A model generated the notes under the pieces. The model did not search any database, was not told the origin of the DNA, and saw nothing but the letters and a program-made list of their open reading frames with translations. Positions 27,287-36,956 of a stretch of DNA of 48,609 bases are shown piece by piece. How positions within the stretch are numbered: the stretch's first letter is position 1; every line of letters starts with the position of its first letter. The stretch comes from Cyclobacteriaceae bacterium (GTDB lineage Bacteria > Bacteroidota > Bacteroidia > Cytophagales > Cyclobacteriaceae), in the NCBI GenBank assembly GCA_003565295.1, contig PXCO01000187.1:1-48609 (forward strand), given 5' to 3'. The translations under genes were made by a program, and so were the position numbers.

Positions 27287-27316
27287 TTGGAATTCAAGAC
27301 TTCATTTTTAAATTTG
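27287..27316 (+). promoter_or_regulatory. Promoter of the E1-like/sensor kinase operon
   Basis: TTG (27287-27289), a 19-base spacer and TAAATTTG (27309-27316) match the Bacteroidota sigma-ABfr consensus exactly. Transcription would start near 27323, leaving a leader of about 110 bases that is very AT-rich. The rest of the divergent region 27171-27433 contains no gene I can support. Confidence 0.65.
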
Positions 27317-27433
27317 CATTAAAAAAATTGACTTTTTTAAAAAAAGTATCAATTATTTACTGCATTTTTAATCGACAATGGAATCAAAGATATAACTTTA
27401 TAGCCATTATCACCCACATGATCAGTTTCCGCT

Positions 27434-28549
27434 ATGTATAACGACAAGGGGAGGGATGAATTTTACGAGCAGCACAGGCCCTTAATTTTATCAAATCGTT
27501 TTTTAAAGGACAGACAGCAACTTGAGCAACTAAAAAACGACAGCAAGGTGGTTGTTCTGGATCACCTTTACAGCCAACTTCGGGAATGGGTGAAACTTAA
27601 ACATCCACAAGAAAATATAACCGATGCTATTTTCCACCAATATCTTGAGGTTTTTTATGGGAAGAAAGGTGTGGATGCAGGAGAATATGGCAACTGGGTA
27701 TATTATCCCTGGAGGAGCACCTTGGTAAGCATCCTGGAGGAAGAAGAATTTGTGGCTGTACGTACGGTAAGAAATAAATATAAGATTACAGAAGAAGAGC
27801 AGGAAACCCTTGGTCAAAAGAAGATAGGTGTGATTGGTCTCTCGGTTGGCCAAAGTGTTGCAATGAGCCTGGCCATGGAAAGATGTTTCGGAGAATTGCT
27901 AATAGCCGACTTCGATACCTTGGAACTTGGTAATATGAATAGAATTAGAACGGGGATTTTTAATTATGGCCTAAAAAAAACGTATATTGTGGCTAGGGAA
28001 ATTGCTGAAATTGACCCATATTTAAAAGTGACATTATATAACGAGGGGGTTAATGAGCAAAATATAGATGATTTTTTTACCTTTCAAGGTAAATTGGACT
28101 TACTTGTGGAAGAATGCGACAGCTTACCCATCAAAATTGGCAGTAGGGTCAAGGCAAAGACCCATGGCGTACCGGTTTTAATGGATACCAGTGATCGGGG
28201 AATGATAGACATCGAGCGATTCGATATAAACGGAGATTTGCCCATTTTTCATGGGCTGCTGGAGAATTTTGGCCCTGAGGAACAGCTTGTTTCATCTTTG
28301 TCTACAAGGGGAAAGGAAATGATGATGAGTATTTTGCAATATGAGAATCTTTCGGATCGGGTAAAATTCAGTTTTTCGGAGTTGGGAAAAAGTATTACAA
28401 CCTGGCCACAATTGGCGTCTTCGGTATTAATGGGAGGTGCGATTTGTTGCCATTATGCACGGATGATCCTATTAGGGCATAAAGTGAGGTCAGGAAGATA
28501 TTATGTTGATTTAGATCAATTGATTGGTTTGTATGAAAGTAAGAGTTAG
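27434..28549 (+). CDS. Stand-alone E1/ThiF-like adenylyltransferase (Rv1355c type)
   Basis: A 371-residue protein with an E1/ThiF Rossmann fold. After an N-terminal domain with GNWVYYPWRSTLV (about 87-98) and RNKYKITEEEQ comes the nucleotide region IGVIGLSVGQS (131-141), then ADFDTLELGNMNR (158-170) with the expected Asp and Arg, and DLLVEECDS (222-230). These features match the Rv1355c-like branch of E1 enzymes, whose members usually continue into a nitroreductase-like domain; this one stops. No Zn-binding CxxC pairs are present. E1-type enzymes adenylate a carboxylate, such as a small protein's C-terminus or a metabolite. The next gene overlaps it by 17 bases. I infer activation of a small acid, but no substrate is known. 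Confidence 0.82.
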   Translation: MYNDKGRDEFYEQHRPLILSNRFLKDRQQLEQLKNDSKVVVLDHLYSQLREWVKLKHPQENITDAIFHQYLEVFYGKKGVDAGEYGNWVYYPWRSTLVSILEEEEFVAVRTVRNKYKITEEEQETLGQKKIGVIGLSVGQSVAMSLAMERCFGELLIADFDTLELGNMNRIRTGIFNYGLKKTYIVAREIAEIDPYLKVTLYNEGVNEQNIDDFFTFQGKLDLLVEECDSLPIKIGSRVKAKTHGVPVLMDTSDRGMIDIERFDINGDLPIFHGLLENFGPEEQLVSSLSTRGKEMMMSILQYENLSDRVKFSFSELGKSITTWPQLASSVLMGGAICCHYARMILLGHKVRSGRYYVDLDQLIGLYESKS

Positions 28550-29234
28550 GATCATACGAGCCATAGATGATGTGGATGCCACAGAAAAGTATATATATGG
28601 GCATCATAAAGTATTGGAATCTTACGGGATAACTAAAGTCACCTCTGCTGATCGATCTTGGGCCCTGAACCCTCATGTTTATCTCATCCTCTTCGAATCT
28701 TTAGAAGATTTTAGGGTGTTGGGAGGAGGAAGGATTCAGTTGAGAACCTCAAACTTTCCTCTGCCTTTTGAAACAGCCATCGTGGATATTGACCCGAGGA
28801 TTGTTCCTTTTATGGATGAATTCGAGGATTTGGAGGTAGCAGAATATTGTGGCTTATGGAATAGCAGAGAGGTGGCAGGATACGGCATTGGAAGTATTTA
28901 CCTGGTTAGGGTAGGCATAGCTATTCTTCCACAACTTAAGCTTAAAAAACTGTTTGGACTAAGTTCCCCTGTGACATTAAGTATATCCAAAAGCGTGGGT
29001 TATGAGGTGATTGCAGGATTAGGGGATAATGGGTCCTTTTATTACCCCAAAGAAGGACTGATCGCCACAGCACTTGAAATCAAGGATATTGAGAACTTGC
29101 CTTTGGCCAATCCGGTGGAAAGAGATTACATTTTTGATTTAAGGGAAAAAATCAATTTTAAAACTGTAGAAAGTGGCCCAAGAGGAGAGATGGAGCTTCA
29201 ATTTGAATTAAAAATCCCAAAACCAATGAAATGA
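28533..29234 (+). CDS. GNAT-fold / autoinducer-synthase-like protein
   Basis: A 233-residue cytoplasmic protein starting at the ATG at 28533, inside the end of the E1-like gene. The order of elements resembles GNAT acyltransferases and acyl-homoserine-lactone synthases: an N-terminal strand and helix with SYGITKVTSADRSW, a strand with VLGGGRIQLR (like the G-x-x-R-L strand of LuxI proteins), an acidic EVAEYCGLW strand, and a helix region with GYEVIAGLGDNGSF. I do not see the full LuxI catalytic set. It most likely transfers an acyl or amino acid group. Its stop overlaps the kinase start (ATGA). This tight linkage to a sensor kinase is what would be expected of a signal synthase, but that is inference. 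Confidence 0.6.
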   Translation: MKVRVRIIRAIDDVDATEKYIYGHHKVLESYGITKVTSADRSWALNPHVYLILFESLEDFRVLGGGRIQLRTSNFPLPFETAIVDIDPRIVPFMDEFEDLEVAEYCGLWNSREVAGYGIGSIYLVRVGIAILPQLKLKKLFGLSSPVTLSISKSVGYEVIAGLGDNGSFYYPKEGLIATALEIKDIENLPLANPVERDYIFDLREKINFKTVESGPRGEMELQFELKIPKPMK

Positions 29235-31360
29235 AAAAACATAGAGACCTCAAGAACGCACTGTTGACCCTGTTTTTGATACTGGTAGTGACTGTGCCAA
29301 TCATCTATTACCTTGTGGTTTTTGGGAGTTATGATGGGTTTACCTTTCAATCCTACAGGTATTTCCTTGGGGAAGTACAAGACATCGAGCAATTGGTAGA
29401 AGAGGGCAAATTTAAAAACTTTGCAGAGAAGAAAATTAATATAGGCGTAATTGACCAGCCTCTATGGGTAAAATTAGATTTGCATTCCAATGAAAATTTT
29501 ATTCCTCAAAACTATTACTACCTGGAAATCAATAGCCCCACCGTCCGCTCTGTAGAACTCTACCGCTTTGACGAGCAGGGAAACCTGTTTTTAATTGACC
29601 AGGCCGGGATCCTTTCACACAAAAGGGAAGTGTTAAAAAACCCGAACCCCTACTTTTTATTGGACAACAACATGAATTTTGGGCAGAGTTGCATTCTTAA
29701 GATCCATTCTAATTTACCTGTGGAATTTGACGTTTCACTCTCCCCTGAGCATGCCTTTTATGAAAATAATAGTAAGCGAATTGTGATCGTAAGTGCCTAT
29801 TTCGGGATTATGATTGCCCTTTTTCTCTATAACCTGATCCTGTTCTTTTCTGTGAAAGATAGGGTGTACCTTTTTTATTGTTTCTACATCCTATTCATTG
29901 CATTGGCTCAACTAGCCCTTTCAGGTCATGCCTATTTTATCCTCTGGGAAAATGCCTGGTTATATGAGATAAGCATAATCGGTTTTACCACCCTCTCCAG
30001 TCTATTTGTGATACCTTTTGTCCAGTTGTTTTTGAAGACGAATGTGTATTTGCCTAAGTATGATAAATACCTTTACCTAATAGTGGTTTCCTATGTGCTG
30101 GCTTTTGCCCTGAGGATGATGGGTTATGTTGAGGTCAGTTATCAGTTGACAGACCTAAATGGCTTGATCCTCTCCATTTCCTTTATTACTATTGGTGTAT
30201 ATGTAGCCAGAAAGGGCGATAGATCAGCTTATTTCTTTCTATTGGCCTGGAGCTTTCTCTTGTTTGGACTGGTAACTTTCATTCTTAACAATTTGGGTCT
30301 TGTGGACTTAGGTGCATATGCCAATTTACCTCTGTTGGCAGGCACTGCCATAGAGGCTCTCTTACTTTCCTTTGCACTAGCGGATAAGATCAATATTCTC
30401 AAGCAAGAAAAAGAGAGGGAGCAGCATGATAAATTGGAGGCATTGAAAGAGAACGAAAGGCTGATCAAGGAACAGAATATTTACTTGGAAGAAATGGTCA
30501 AATCAAGGACCAAGGAACTTGAGCAAACCCTAAAAAACCTAAAGGATACCCAAACCCAGTTGGTGAATCAAGAAAAAATGGCTTCCTTGGGTCAGTTAAC
30601 GGCGGGTATAGCCCATGAAATCAATAATCCTATAAATTTTGTAAGCTCAAACATTTCGCCGTTAAAAAGAGATATAAAGGATATATTGGAATTGATGGAC
30701 TTATACAAGGAAAAAGGGGAAGAGGAGTTTTCAGAAGACAGCAAGTCGGAAATCAGTGAACTTGAAGAAGATCTTGAGGTGGATTACCTCATCACCGAAA
30801 TTGACCAACTACTGGCAGGCATGGAGGATGGGGCAAAGAGAACTGTGGAAATAGTCAGGGGTCTAAAGCTTTTCTCTAGGATTGACGAGCAGGATGTAAA
30901 AGAGGTGGATATACATGATGGTTTAGACAGCACCCTTATTCTTTTGAACAACTCCATGTCTGGGAAAATCAACGTGAAAAAGGAATATGGACAATTGCCA
31001 ATGGTAGAATGTTTGGCAGGCAAGATTAACCAGGTGTTCATGAATATAATGGGCAATGCCATTCATGCGATGTTGGATCATCCGGTGGAAGGCAGAGAGC
31101 CTGAACTTACCATCAAGACAACTTCTGAGGATGGTCATATTCTTGTTGAAATAAGAGACAACGGGCCAGGAATGCCACAACATGTGAGAGATAAAATCTT
31201 TGAGCCTTTTTTCACCACAAAACCTGTGGGGAAAGGGACTGGTTTGGGCCTGTCCATAGTTTATACCATCGTGGAGAATCATCATGGGATCATCTGGGTG
31301 GAGTCTGAATTAAATAAGGGGACTAGTTTTATCATAAAACTGCCTGTAACACAAAATTAG
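29231..31360 (+). CDS. 7TM (7TMR-DISM-type) sensor histidine kinase
   Basis: A 709-residue membrane kinase. One membrane helix (about 10-32) leads to an extracytoplasmic 7TMR-DISMED2-like beta domain (about 40-180), then seven membrane helices (about 184-385), a coiled coil (390-445), and a kinase core. The phospho-acceptor is His462 in [15 protein letters not shown], the N box is around Asn605/Asn609, the G1 box is DNGPG (643-647) and the G2 box is GKGTGLGLS (667-675). 7TMR-DISM proteins sense small molecules such as carbohydrates or metabolites. It starts within the stop of the GNAT-like gene, so translation is coupled. A receiver-kinase gene follows after 7 bases and is its likely partner. 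Confidence 0.92.
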   Translation: MKKHRDLKNALLTLFLILVVTVPIIYYLVVFGSYDGFTFQSYRYFLGEVQDIEQLVEEGKFKNFAEKKINIGVIDQPLWVKLDLHSNENFIPQNYYYLEINSPTVRSVELYRFDEQGNLFLIDQAGILSHKREVLKNPNPYFLLDNNMNFGQSCILKIHSNLPVEFDVSLSPEHAFYENNSKRIVIVSAYFGIMIALFLYNLILFFSVKDRVYLFYCFYILFIALAQLALSGHAYFILWENAWLYEISIIGFTTLSSLFVIPFVQLFLKTNVYLPKYDKYLYLIVVSYVLAFALRMMGYVEVSYQLTDLNGLILSISFITIGVYVARKGDRSAYFFLLAWSFLLFGLVTFILNNLGLVDLGAYANLPLLAGTAIEALLLSFALADKINILKQEKEREQHDKLEALKENERLIKEQNIYLEEMVKSRTKELEQTLKNLKDTQTQLVNQEKMASLGQLTAGIAHEINNPINFVSSNISPLKRDIKDILELMDLYKEKGEEEFSEDSKSEISELEEDLEVDYLITEIDQLLAGMEDGAKRTVEIVRGLKLFSRIDEQDVKEVDIHDGLDSTLILLNNSMSGKINVKKEYGQLPMVECLAGKINQVFMNIMGNAIHAMLDHPVEGREPELTIKTTSEDGHILVEIRDNGPGMPQHVRDKIFEPFFTTKPVGKGTGLGLSIVYTIVENHHGIIWVESELNKGTSFIIKLPVTQN

Positions 31361-31367
31361 CTGCGTC

Positions 31368-32468
31368 ATGACAGGTAGAAAGGTCAAGGTATTGTACATA
31401 GACGATGAGGATAACAACTTAAGTTCCTTCAAAGCCAGCTTAAGAAAGGACTTCAAGGTATTTACCGCCTTGAATGCTGAGGAGGGTCTGGAATTGGTTC
31501 AGCAGGAAGAGTTCGAAGTGGTTATTGCCGATCAGCGCATGCCTGGAATGACAGGGGTGGAATTCTTCGAAAAGCTCGTAGAAGTAAACCCCAGACCCAT
31601 CAGAATATTGTTAACCGGGTATTCAGATATCGCCAGTGTGATAGATGCTATCAACAAGGGTGAGGTGTACCGCTTCATCGATAAGCCATGGAACCTTGAA
31701 CAAATAAAAAATGCCATTTTTAATGCCGCCGATATTTATGATGCCCGAAAGGAGCTCAAAATCAAAAATGACAGGCTAGCAAAGCTCCATTCTGAAATGA
31801 ATAGGTTCGTTTATAGTCTTAGCCATGAGCTAAGAGGTCCATTGATGAGCATTTCAGGTATCTCAAAGCTGGCGAAAATGGAGACTGATGATAATGGGAT
31901 CTTGGAATATTTTGAGATGATCGATGAGGCCACTGTAAAGCTGGATGATTTCATCTATAAAATGTTGGATTTCTACAGGTCCACCAAAATGGACAATAGG
32001 ATAGAGCCCATAAACTTTAAAGATGTCTTGGACCAGCAAATGGGTGATTATAAGAAAAAGTGGCCGCTTGAAGATGTCCAGATTTCTGTGGATATACAAC
32101 AAACTGAGTCCTTTCATTCAGATGAAGCCAAGATCAGGGTCATTTTGAATAACCTGTTCAGCAATGCATTTAAATTCCAAAAAGAAGGAGTAGAAAAACA
32201 AATAAGTATCACGATAAAGGTGGGGCATGGCCAGGCGCTTATTATTGTGAGTGACAATGGCATTGGGATTGAGGGAAAACACCAGGAAGAGGTTTTTAAT
32301 TTGTTTCACAGGGCCACCCAAAGAAATGTGGGCTCTGGAATTGGCCTTTACATGGTAAAGGAATCCATTGAGCAGCTTCAGGGAACCATCAACCTTACAT
32401 CCAGCCCTGATGAAGGAACCACTATGAAAGTGACCCTACCCGACTTGGCAGAAAAGGGTAGAAGGTAA
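31368..32468 (+). CDS. Receiver-histidine kinase protein (REC-HisKA-HATPase)
   Basis: A 366-residue soluble protein with the receiver first: acidic Asp12-Asp13, phospho-acceptor Asp55 (VIADQRMPG), Lys106 in FIDKPW. A HisKA dimerisation domain follows with His153 in YSLSHELRGPLMSISG, then an ATPase domain with ILNNLFSNAFKFQ (N box), SDNGIGIEG (G1) and GSGIGLYMVKE (G2). Such proteins carry a signal from an upstream kinase and switch their own kinase activity on or off. It is the last gene of the four-gene operon; a 97-base gap separates it from ppa. No output regulator with a DNA-binding domain is present nearby, so the final target is unknown. Its receiver is a paralogue of the protein at 26706. 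Confidence 0.92.
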   Translation: MTGRKVKVLYIDDEDNNLSSFKASLRKDFKVFTALNAEEGLELVQQEEFEVVIADQRMPGMTGVEFFEKLVEVNPRPIRILLTGYSDIASVIDAINKGEVYRFIDKPWNLEQIKNAIFNAADIYDARKELKIKNDRLAKLHSEMNRFVYSLSHELRGPLMSISGISKLAKMETDDNGILEYFEMIDEATVKLDDFIYKMLDFYRSTKMDNRIEPINFKDVLDQQMGDYKKKWPLEDVQISVDIQQTESFHSDEAKIRVILNNLFSNAFKFQKEGVEKQISITIKVGHGQALIIVSDNGIGIEGKHQEEVFNLFHRATQRNVGSGIGLYMVKESIEQLQGTINLTSSPDEGTTMKVTLPDLAEKGRR

Positions 32469-32565
32469 ATTGTGGAATGCTAATTTTTGCCCCTGGAATT
32501 TTGTTCCTATGTCAAATTGAGGGTAACTTGCAAAGGTTATTTTGTGAAACCCTTAATTCTTTTTT

Positions 32566-33105
32566 ATGATTAACCCTTGGCATGATGTCAGTATTGGCGA
32601 TGAGGCACCGGAAATGGTGACCGGAATCATTGAAATCCCTAAAGGCAGCAAAGGGAAATACGAACTGGACAAAAAAACAGGCATGCTGATATTGGATCGG
32701 GTGCTGTTTTCTGCCGTGCACTACCCTGCTAACTATGGCTTTATCCCCAGGACTTTTTGTGAAGACAATGACCCGCTCGATATTCTGATCATCTCCCAAA
32801 TCGACATCCCTTCCATGACATTAGTGAAGGCAAAAGTGATAGGTGTTATGCGTATGGTGGATGGCGGTGAAGCTGATGATAAAATCATCGCAGTAGCAGC
32901 AGATGATCAATCTGTAAATTATATTGAGAATATCTCCGAACTCCCCCCCCATTTGATGAAAGAAACTCACCGCTTCTTTGAGGATTATAAGAAATTGGAA
33001 AATAAAGAGGTAAAGGTCGAGAATTTTCTAGGTAAAGAGGATGCCAAAAAAATCATAATCGATTCTATTGAACTTTACGATAAGACTTTCGGGACAAAAA
33101 GTTAG
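32566..33105 (+). CDS. ppa: Inorganic pyrophosphatase
   Basis: A 179-residue family I soluble pyrophosphatase that splits pyrophosphate into phosphate and so pulls biosynthetic reactions forward. The signature [10 protein letters not shown] holds the metal-binding Asp residues; other active-site elements are [24 protein letters not shown] and DDKIIAVA. Length and motifs are normal for the family. The following porin gene overlaps its end by 38 bases if started at the first possible codon. Confidence 0.97.
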   Translation: MINPWHDVSIGDEAPEMVTGIIEIPKGSKGKYELDKKTGMLILDRVLFSAVHYPANYGFIPRTFCEDNDPLDILIISQIDIPSMTLVKAKVIGVMRMVDGGEADDKIIAVAADDQSVNYIENISELPPHLMKETHRFFEDYKKLENKEVKVENFLGKEDAKKIIIDSIELYDKTFGTKS

Positions 33106-34180
33106 CTTTCAAGGAGGCCATCTTCCTTCAAAGTATTTGACCTTACTACTCCTAGGGCTCTTGTCGGTTTCTTCCCTTCAGGCCCAGGAGGAAGGTGTTT
33201 CCCCATTTTCCTTTCAGGGCTACGTGGAAACCTATTTTTCCTATGATTTCAATCGGCCTGAACACCATGAAAGACCGGAATTTCTTTACAATTTCAAAAG
33301 GCACAATGAGTTTTCTGTCAACTTAGGGCTTTTACAGTTCCGGTATGATCAAGAGCAGGTAAGAGCCAACCTATCAATGATGACCGGTAATTATGCCCAA
33401 TACAATCTAGCCGATGAACCCCAGTGGGCGCAAATGGTCTATGAAGGTTCTGTAGGGGTAAGGTTGCTAGAGGAACTTTGGCTGGATGTAGGGGTGATGC
33501 CTTCACATATAGGGTTTGAAAGTGCCATAGGGATGGATTGCTGGCACTTGGGAAGGAGCCTGCTGGCAGAAAACTCCCCCTATTTTCTCACTGGTGCCAG
33601 GTTTACCTACTCCTACCATGAAAAGTTGGACATTATTTTGTGGCTTACCAATGGCTGGCAAAATGTACAACGAAATAGAAGAAACCAATCCCTGGGAATG
33701 GGGCTAGGCCTTAATTATAGGCCAATGGATGGTTTGGAACTGAATTATGCCAATTATTTTGGGAACGAGTACCCGCAAACGCTTAGACTCAACCGGTTTT
33801 TTAACAATTTCTATGTTCAGTACCAATGGGATGGCTGGGGGGTTACCATAGGGACTGATGCTGGCGTAGAAGAAAAACTGTTTTCAAATCGGCTTAACAT
33901 TTGGTATGGAACTACACTTTCCCTTAAAAAAAACATTTGGGAAAACTTTTTTATTGCTGCAAGAGGGGAGTATTATTCCGACCCGGCAGGTGTAATCCTG
34001 GATCAGGGGATGAGAATTTCCGGCCTCTCCCTAAACGTGGACTTCGAGCCCGTAAATAATGCAGTTATTCGGTTGGAAGGCAGAAGATTTATGAGCCCGG
34101 AACCGATATTTGAAAGGCCTGCTGGATATATGAGCAAGGGAAATACCTCTATCACTACTTCCCTTGCCGTAAAATTTTAA
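33068..34180 (+). CDS. Outer membrane beta-barrel porin (BBP2/OmpL-like)
   Basis: A 370-residue outer membrane porin with alternating beta strands, aromatic strand ends and a final ITTSLAVKF ending in Phe. The hydrophobic stretch [18 protein letters not shown] is the core of a signal peptide. The start is unclear: the only candidates are a TTG at 33068, inside ppa, and a TTG at 33137. I keep 33068 because the later one would remove the only basic residue before the hydrophobic core. An AGGAGG lies at 33112-33117 but has no start codon at a normal distance. Motifs such as [15 protein letters not shown] and [11 protein letters not shown] fit the putative beta-barrel porin-2 family. The gene is convergent with valS, 2 bases apart. 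Confidence 0.8.
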   Translation: MNFTIRLSGQKVSFQGGHLPSKYLTLLLLGLLSVSSLQAQEEGVSPFSFQGYVETYFSYDFNRPEHHERPEFLYNFKRHNEFSVNLGLLQFRYDQEQVRANLSMMTGNYAQYNLADEPQWAQMVYEGSVGVRLLEELWLDVGVMPSHIGFESAIGMDCWHLGRSLLAENSPYFLTGARFTYSYHEKLDIILWLTNGWQNVQRNRRNQSLGMGLGLNYRPMDGLELNYANYFGNEYPQTLRLNRFFNNFYVQYQWDGWGVTIGTDAGVEEKLFSNRLNIWYGTTLSLKKNIWENFFIAARGEYYSDPAGVILDQGMRISGLSLNVDFEPVNNAVIRLEGRRFMSPEPIFERPAGYMSKGNTSITTSLAVKF

Positions 34181-34182
34181 TT

Positions 34183-36810
34183 TTAACCCAGCTTTGCGAG
34201 GCTTTCCTCCAACACCTTTAGTTTTGCCAAGGCGTCCGAAAGCTTCTTTCTTTCCTTTTCCACCACATCTACCGGAGCATTGTTTACAAACCTTTCGTTA
34301 CCTAGCTTTTTTTCTACTGTTTTTAAAAAGCCCTTGGTATATTGAATTTCCCCTTCTATGGATTCCCTTTCCTCCTCTGTATTCACTTGGGTATCTAAAG
34401 GCACATGACATTCGTCGGCCTTAACCACAAAACTAGCGGCTACCTCAAGTTTATCCACAAATGTCAAAGACCCCAGGTTGGCCAACTTTTTCATCAATGG
34501 CTCAAGCCCTTCGAATTTTGAGGCATCAGCAGTTTTGATATATAGGTCCAGGGCTTCTTTGGGGGAAAGCCCCTTGGAAGCCCTCAAATTTCTCACTTGG
34601 GATACGATATCAAATGCATGCTGTGTATTTTCCACCAAATTTTGATCAAAATTAGCCACCTTTGGCCATGTGGATAGGATCAATGCCTCCTTCGGGCTTC
34701 GCTCGGTGATTTGTTGCCACAATTCCTCTGAGATAAATGGCATAAAAGGATGCAACACTTTGAGGATGTGTTCGAAAAATGAAAGAGTGGCTCTATAGGT
34801 GCCCTCGTCAATAGCGGATTGATAAGGTGGCTTGATCATTTCCAGGTACCAAGAACAGAAATCATCCCAAACCAGCTTATAGGTGCTCATCAATGCATCC
34901 GATATTCGAAATTTGGAAAAATGATCCTCGATTTCCAACAATGCCTGCTGAAAGCGGTTACTGAACCATTGGACGGCCGCCTGATTTTCGGGGTTGTCAC
35001 CCGGTTGAACCTCCCAGCCTTGGGTCAGCCTGTAAGCATTCCATATTTTGTTGCTGAAATTACGGCCCTGTTCCACAAGTTTCTCGTCAAAAGGGAGGTC
35101 ATTGCCCGCCGGCGAGCTGAGCAGCATCCCCACACGCACACCGTCTGCCCCATAGGACTTGATCAATTCCAGTGGGTCCGGGCTGTTGCCTAGTGATTTG
35201 GACATTTTTCTCCCAAGCTTATCCCTAACGATGCCCGTGAGGTAAACATTTCTAAACGGAGGCTTTCCGGTATATTCATAGCCGGCAATGATCATCCTCG
35301 CCACCCAAAAGAATAGTATTTCGGGTGCAGTGACCAGATCATTGGTGGGATAATAATATCCCAGGTCTTTATTGGCTTTTCCGGTTCGAAAGTATGCAGG
35401 ATCAAATACAGAGATAGGCCACAACCAGGAGGAAAACCAGGTGTCCAATACATCCTCGTCTTGCCGGATCTCTTCTATTCCATAAGATATACCATATTTT
35501 TCTTGGGCAATATCAGCCGCTTGTTCCTTACTTTTGGCCACTACATATTGGCCATTTGGCAGATAATAGGCAGGTATTCTGTGCCCCCACCAAAGCTGCC
35601 TGGAAATGCACCAATCCCTCACATTATCCATCCAGCTTCTGTACATGTTTTTGAACTTAGGAGGAAATAAACGAATGGTGTCTTCCATTACGGCTTTTAA
35701 TGCCGGCTTGGTGATTTCATCCATTTTTAGAAACCACTGTAGGGAGAGTTTTGGCTCTATCACTGCATCCGTACGCTCAGAGTGGCCCACATTGGAAGAG
35801 TAAGCCTCTTCCTTTACCAATTGCCCGGCCTCTTGCAGAAGATTGCCGATTTTTTTCCTGGCCACAAAGCGGTCTTCTCCAATTAGGATTTGTGCCTTTT
35901 CATTTAGCGCACCATCATCATTTAAGATGTCAATCACCTCTAGGTTATGCCTAAGCCCTATTTCATAGTCGTTGATGTCATGGGCGGGGGTTACTTTTAG
36001 GCAGCCCGTCCCAAACTCCATGTCCACATATTCATCGGTGATCACAGGAATAGGTCTATTAATCAACGGTATCAGGGCATTTTTGCCGTGCAGGTGTTTA
36101 AACCGGGGATCTTCCGGGTGTACGCAGATGGCCACATCCGCCATGATTGTTTCCGGCCTGGTAGTGGCAATAGTAAGTGTTCCCTCACTGTCCTGCAATT
36201 TGTAGTGGATGTAGTAGAGCTTGGAATTGACCTCTTTAAAAATCACCTCATCATCGGAAAGGGCAGTTTTACCCTTAGGATCCCAATTCACCATGCGAAT
36301 GCCACGATAAATTTTACCCTTCTGGTGTAAATCAATGAACACATTCTCCACAGCCTCACTCAAGTCCTGATCCATGGTGAACCGGGTGCGGTCCCAATCG
36401 CAGGAGGCACCAAGTTTTTTGAGCTGCTCCAGGATAATCCCCCCGTATTTTTCTTTCCACTCCCAGGCATAGGCAAGAAATTCCTCCCGGGTCAAATCCT
36501 TTTTCCGAATTCCTTTCTCTGCAAGCATGGCCACCACTTTTGCCTCAGTGGCAATGGATGCATGGTCGGTTCCTGGCACCCAACAGGCATTTTTCCCTTC
36601 CATCCTTGCCTTGCGGATAAGGATGTCCTGTATGGTATTGTTGAGCATATGCCCCATATGCAGTACCCCTGTCACATTGGGAGGGGGAATTACTATGGAA
36701 TAGGGTTCTTTTTCGGGATTTACCTTACTGCTGAAATGGCTATTTTGCATCCAATAGTCATACCATTTGTTTTCGGTAGCTGCTGGATTGTATTTGGTGG
36801 AAAGCGTCAT
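34183..36810 (-). CDS. valS: Valyl-tRNA synthetase
   Basis: An 875-residue class I aminoacyl-tRNA synthetase that charges tRNA-Val. Visible elements are the HIGH-type motif HMGH (51-54, in NVTGVLHMGHML), a CP1 editing domain with ATTRPETIMADVA, the GRKMSKSLGNSPDP motif (KMSKS near residue 535), an anticodon-binding helical domain, and the C-terminal coiled-coil arm typical of ValRS. Length is normal. It is transcribed alone and ends 2 bases from the convergent porin gene, with no terminator hairpin between them. Confidence 0.98.
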   Translation of the reverse strand: MTLSTKYNPAATENKWYDYWMQNSHFSSKVNPEKEPYSIVIPPPNVTGVLHMGHMLNNTIQDILIRKARMEGKNACWVPGTDHASIATEAKVVAMLAEKGIRKKDLTREEFLAYAWEWKEKYGGIILEQLKKLGASCDWDRTRFTMDQDLSEAVENVFIDLHQKGKIYRGIRMVNWDPKGKTALSDDEVIFKEVNSKLYYIHYKLQDSEGTLTIATTRPETIMADVAICVHPEDPRFKHLHGKNALIPLINRPIPVITDEYVDMEFGTGCLKVTPAHDINDYEIGLRHNLEVIDILNDDGALNEKAQILIGEDRFVARKKIGNLLQEAGQLVKEEAYSSNVGHSERTDAVIEPKLSLQWFLKMDEITKPALKAVMEDTIRLFPPKFKNMYRSWMDNVRDWCISRQLWWGHRIPAYYLPNGQYVVAKSKEQAADIAQEKYGISYGIEEIRQDEDVLDTWFSSWLWPISVFDPAYFRTGKANKDLGYYYPTNDLVTAPEILFFWVARMIIAGYEYTGKPPFRNVYLTGIVRDKLGRKMSKSLGNSPDPLELIKSYGADGVRVGMLLSSPAGNDLPFDEKLVEQGRNFSNKIWNAYRLTQGWEVQPGDNPENQAAVQWFSNRFQQALLEIEDHFSKFRISDALMSTYKLVWDDFCSWYLEMIKPPYQSAIDEGTYRATLSFFEHILKVLHPFMPFISEELWQQITERSPKEALILSTWPKVANFDQNLVENTQHAFDIVSQVRNLRASKGLSPKEALDLYIKTADASKFEGLEPLMKKLANLGSLTFVDKLEVAASFVVKADECHVPLDTQVNTEEERESIEGEIQYTKGFLKTVEKKLGNERFVNNAPVDVVEKERKKLSDALAKLKVLEESLAKLG

Positions 36811-36831
36811 ATCAATTATTCATTTGCGGCG

Positions 36832-36839
36832 CAAAATTA
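36832..36839 (-). promoter_or_regulatory. Candidate -7 element for valS
   Basis: The minus strand reads TAATTTTG, matching TAnnTTTG, and would start transcription about 15 bases before the valS ATG. There is no TTG at the usual -33 distance, so the call is weak. Confidence 0.35.
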
Positions 36840-36892
36840 ACACAATTATATTTTTCTGGCACCATTCCTTCGCCCTTTCAATATCTAGTAAT

Positions 36893-36936
36893 AAAAAAAC
36901 CCTGAGCCACCTTCTGCTAAGGTCAGTCCAGGGTTT
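36893..36936 (-). terminator. Terminator of the exported phosphodiesterase-fold gene
   Basis: On the minus strand AAACCCTG pairs with CAGGGTTT and an inner ACCTT/AAGGT stem stacks on it, followed by a seven-T run. It sits 20 bases after the stop of the gene at 36957-37811 and insulates valS. Confidence 0.8.
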
Positions 36937-36956
36937 AAGGTTAAGGTTGGCTAGTC

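Noticed and set aside
27259-27441. A 60-residue frame in the divergent region before the E1-like gene
   Set aside because: The sequence is AT-rich promoter DNA holding a consensus promoter, and the peptide shows no protein-like pattern.
27434-29234. Anti-phage ubiquitin-like conjugation system (Bil or type II CBASS) suggested by the E1-like gene
   Set aside because: No ubiquitin-like protein, E2, JAB peptidase or nucleotide cyclase is nearby, and the neighbours are sensor kinases.
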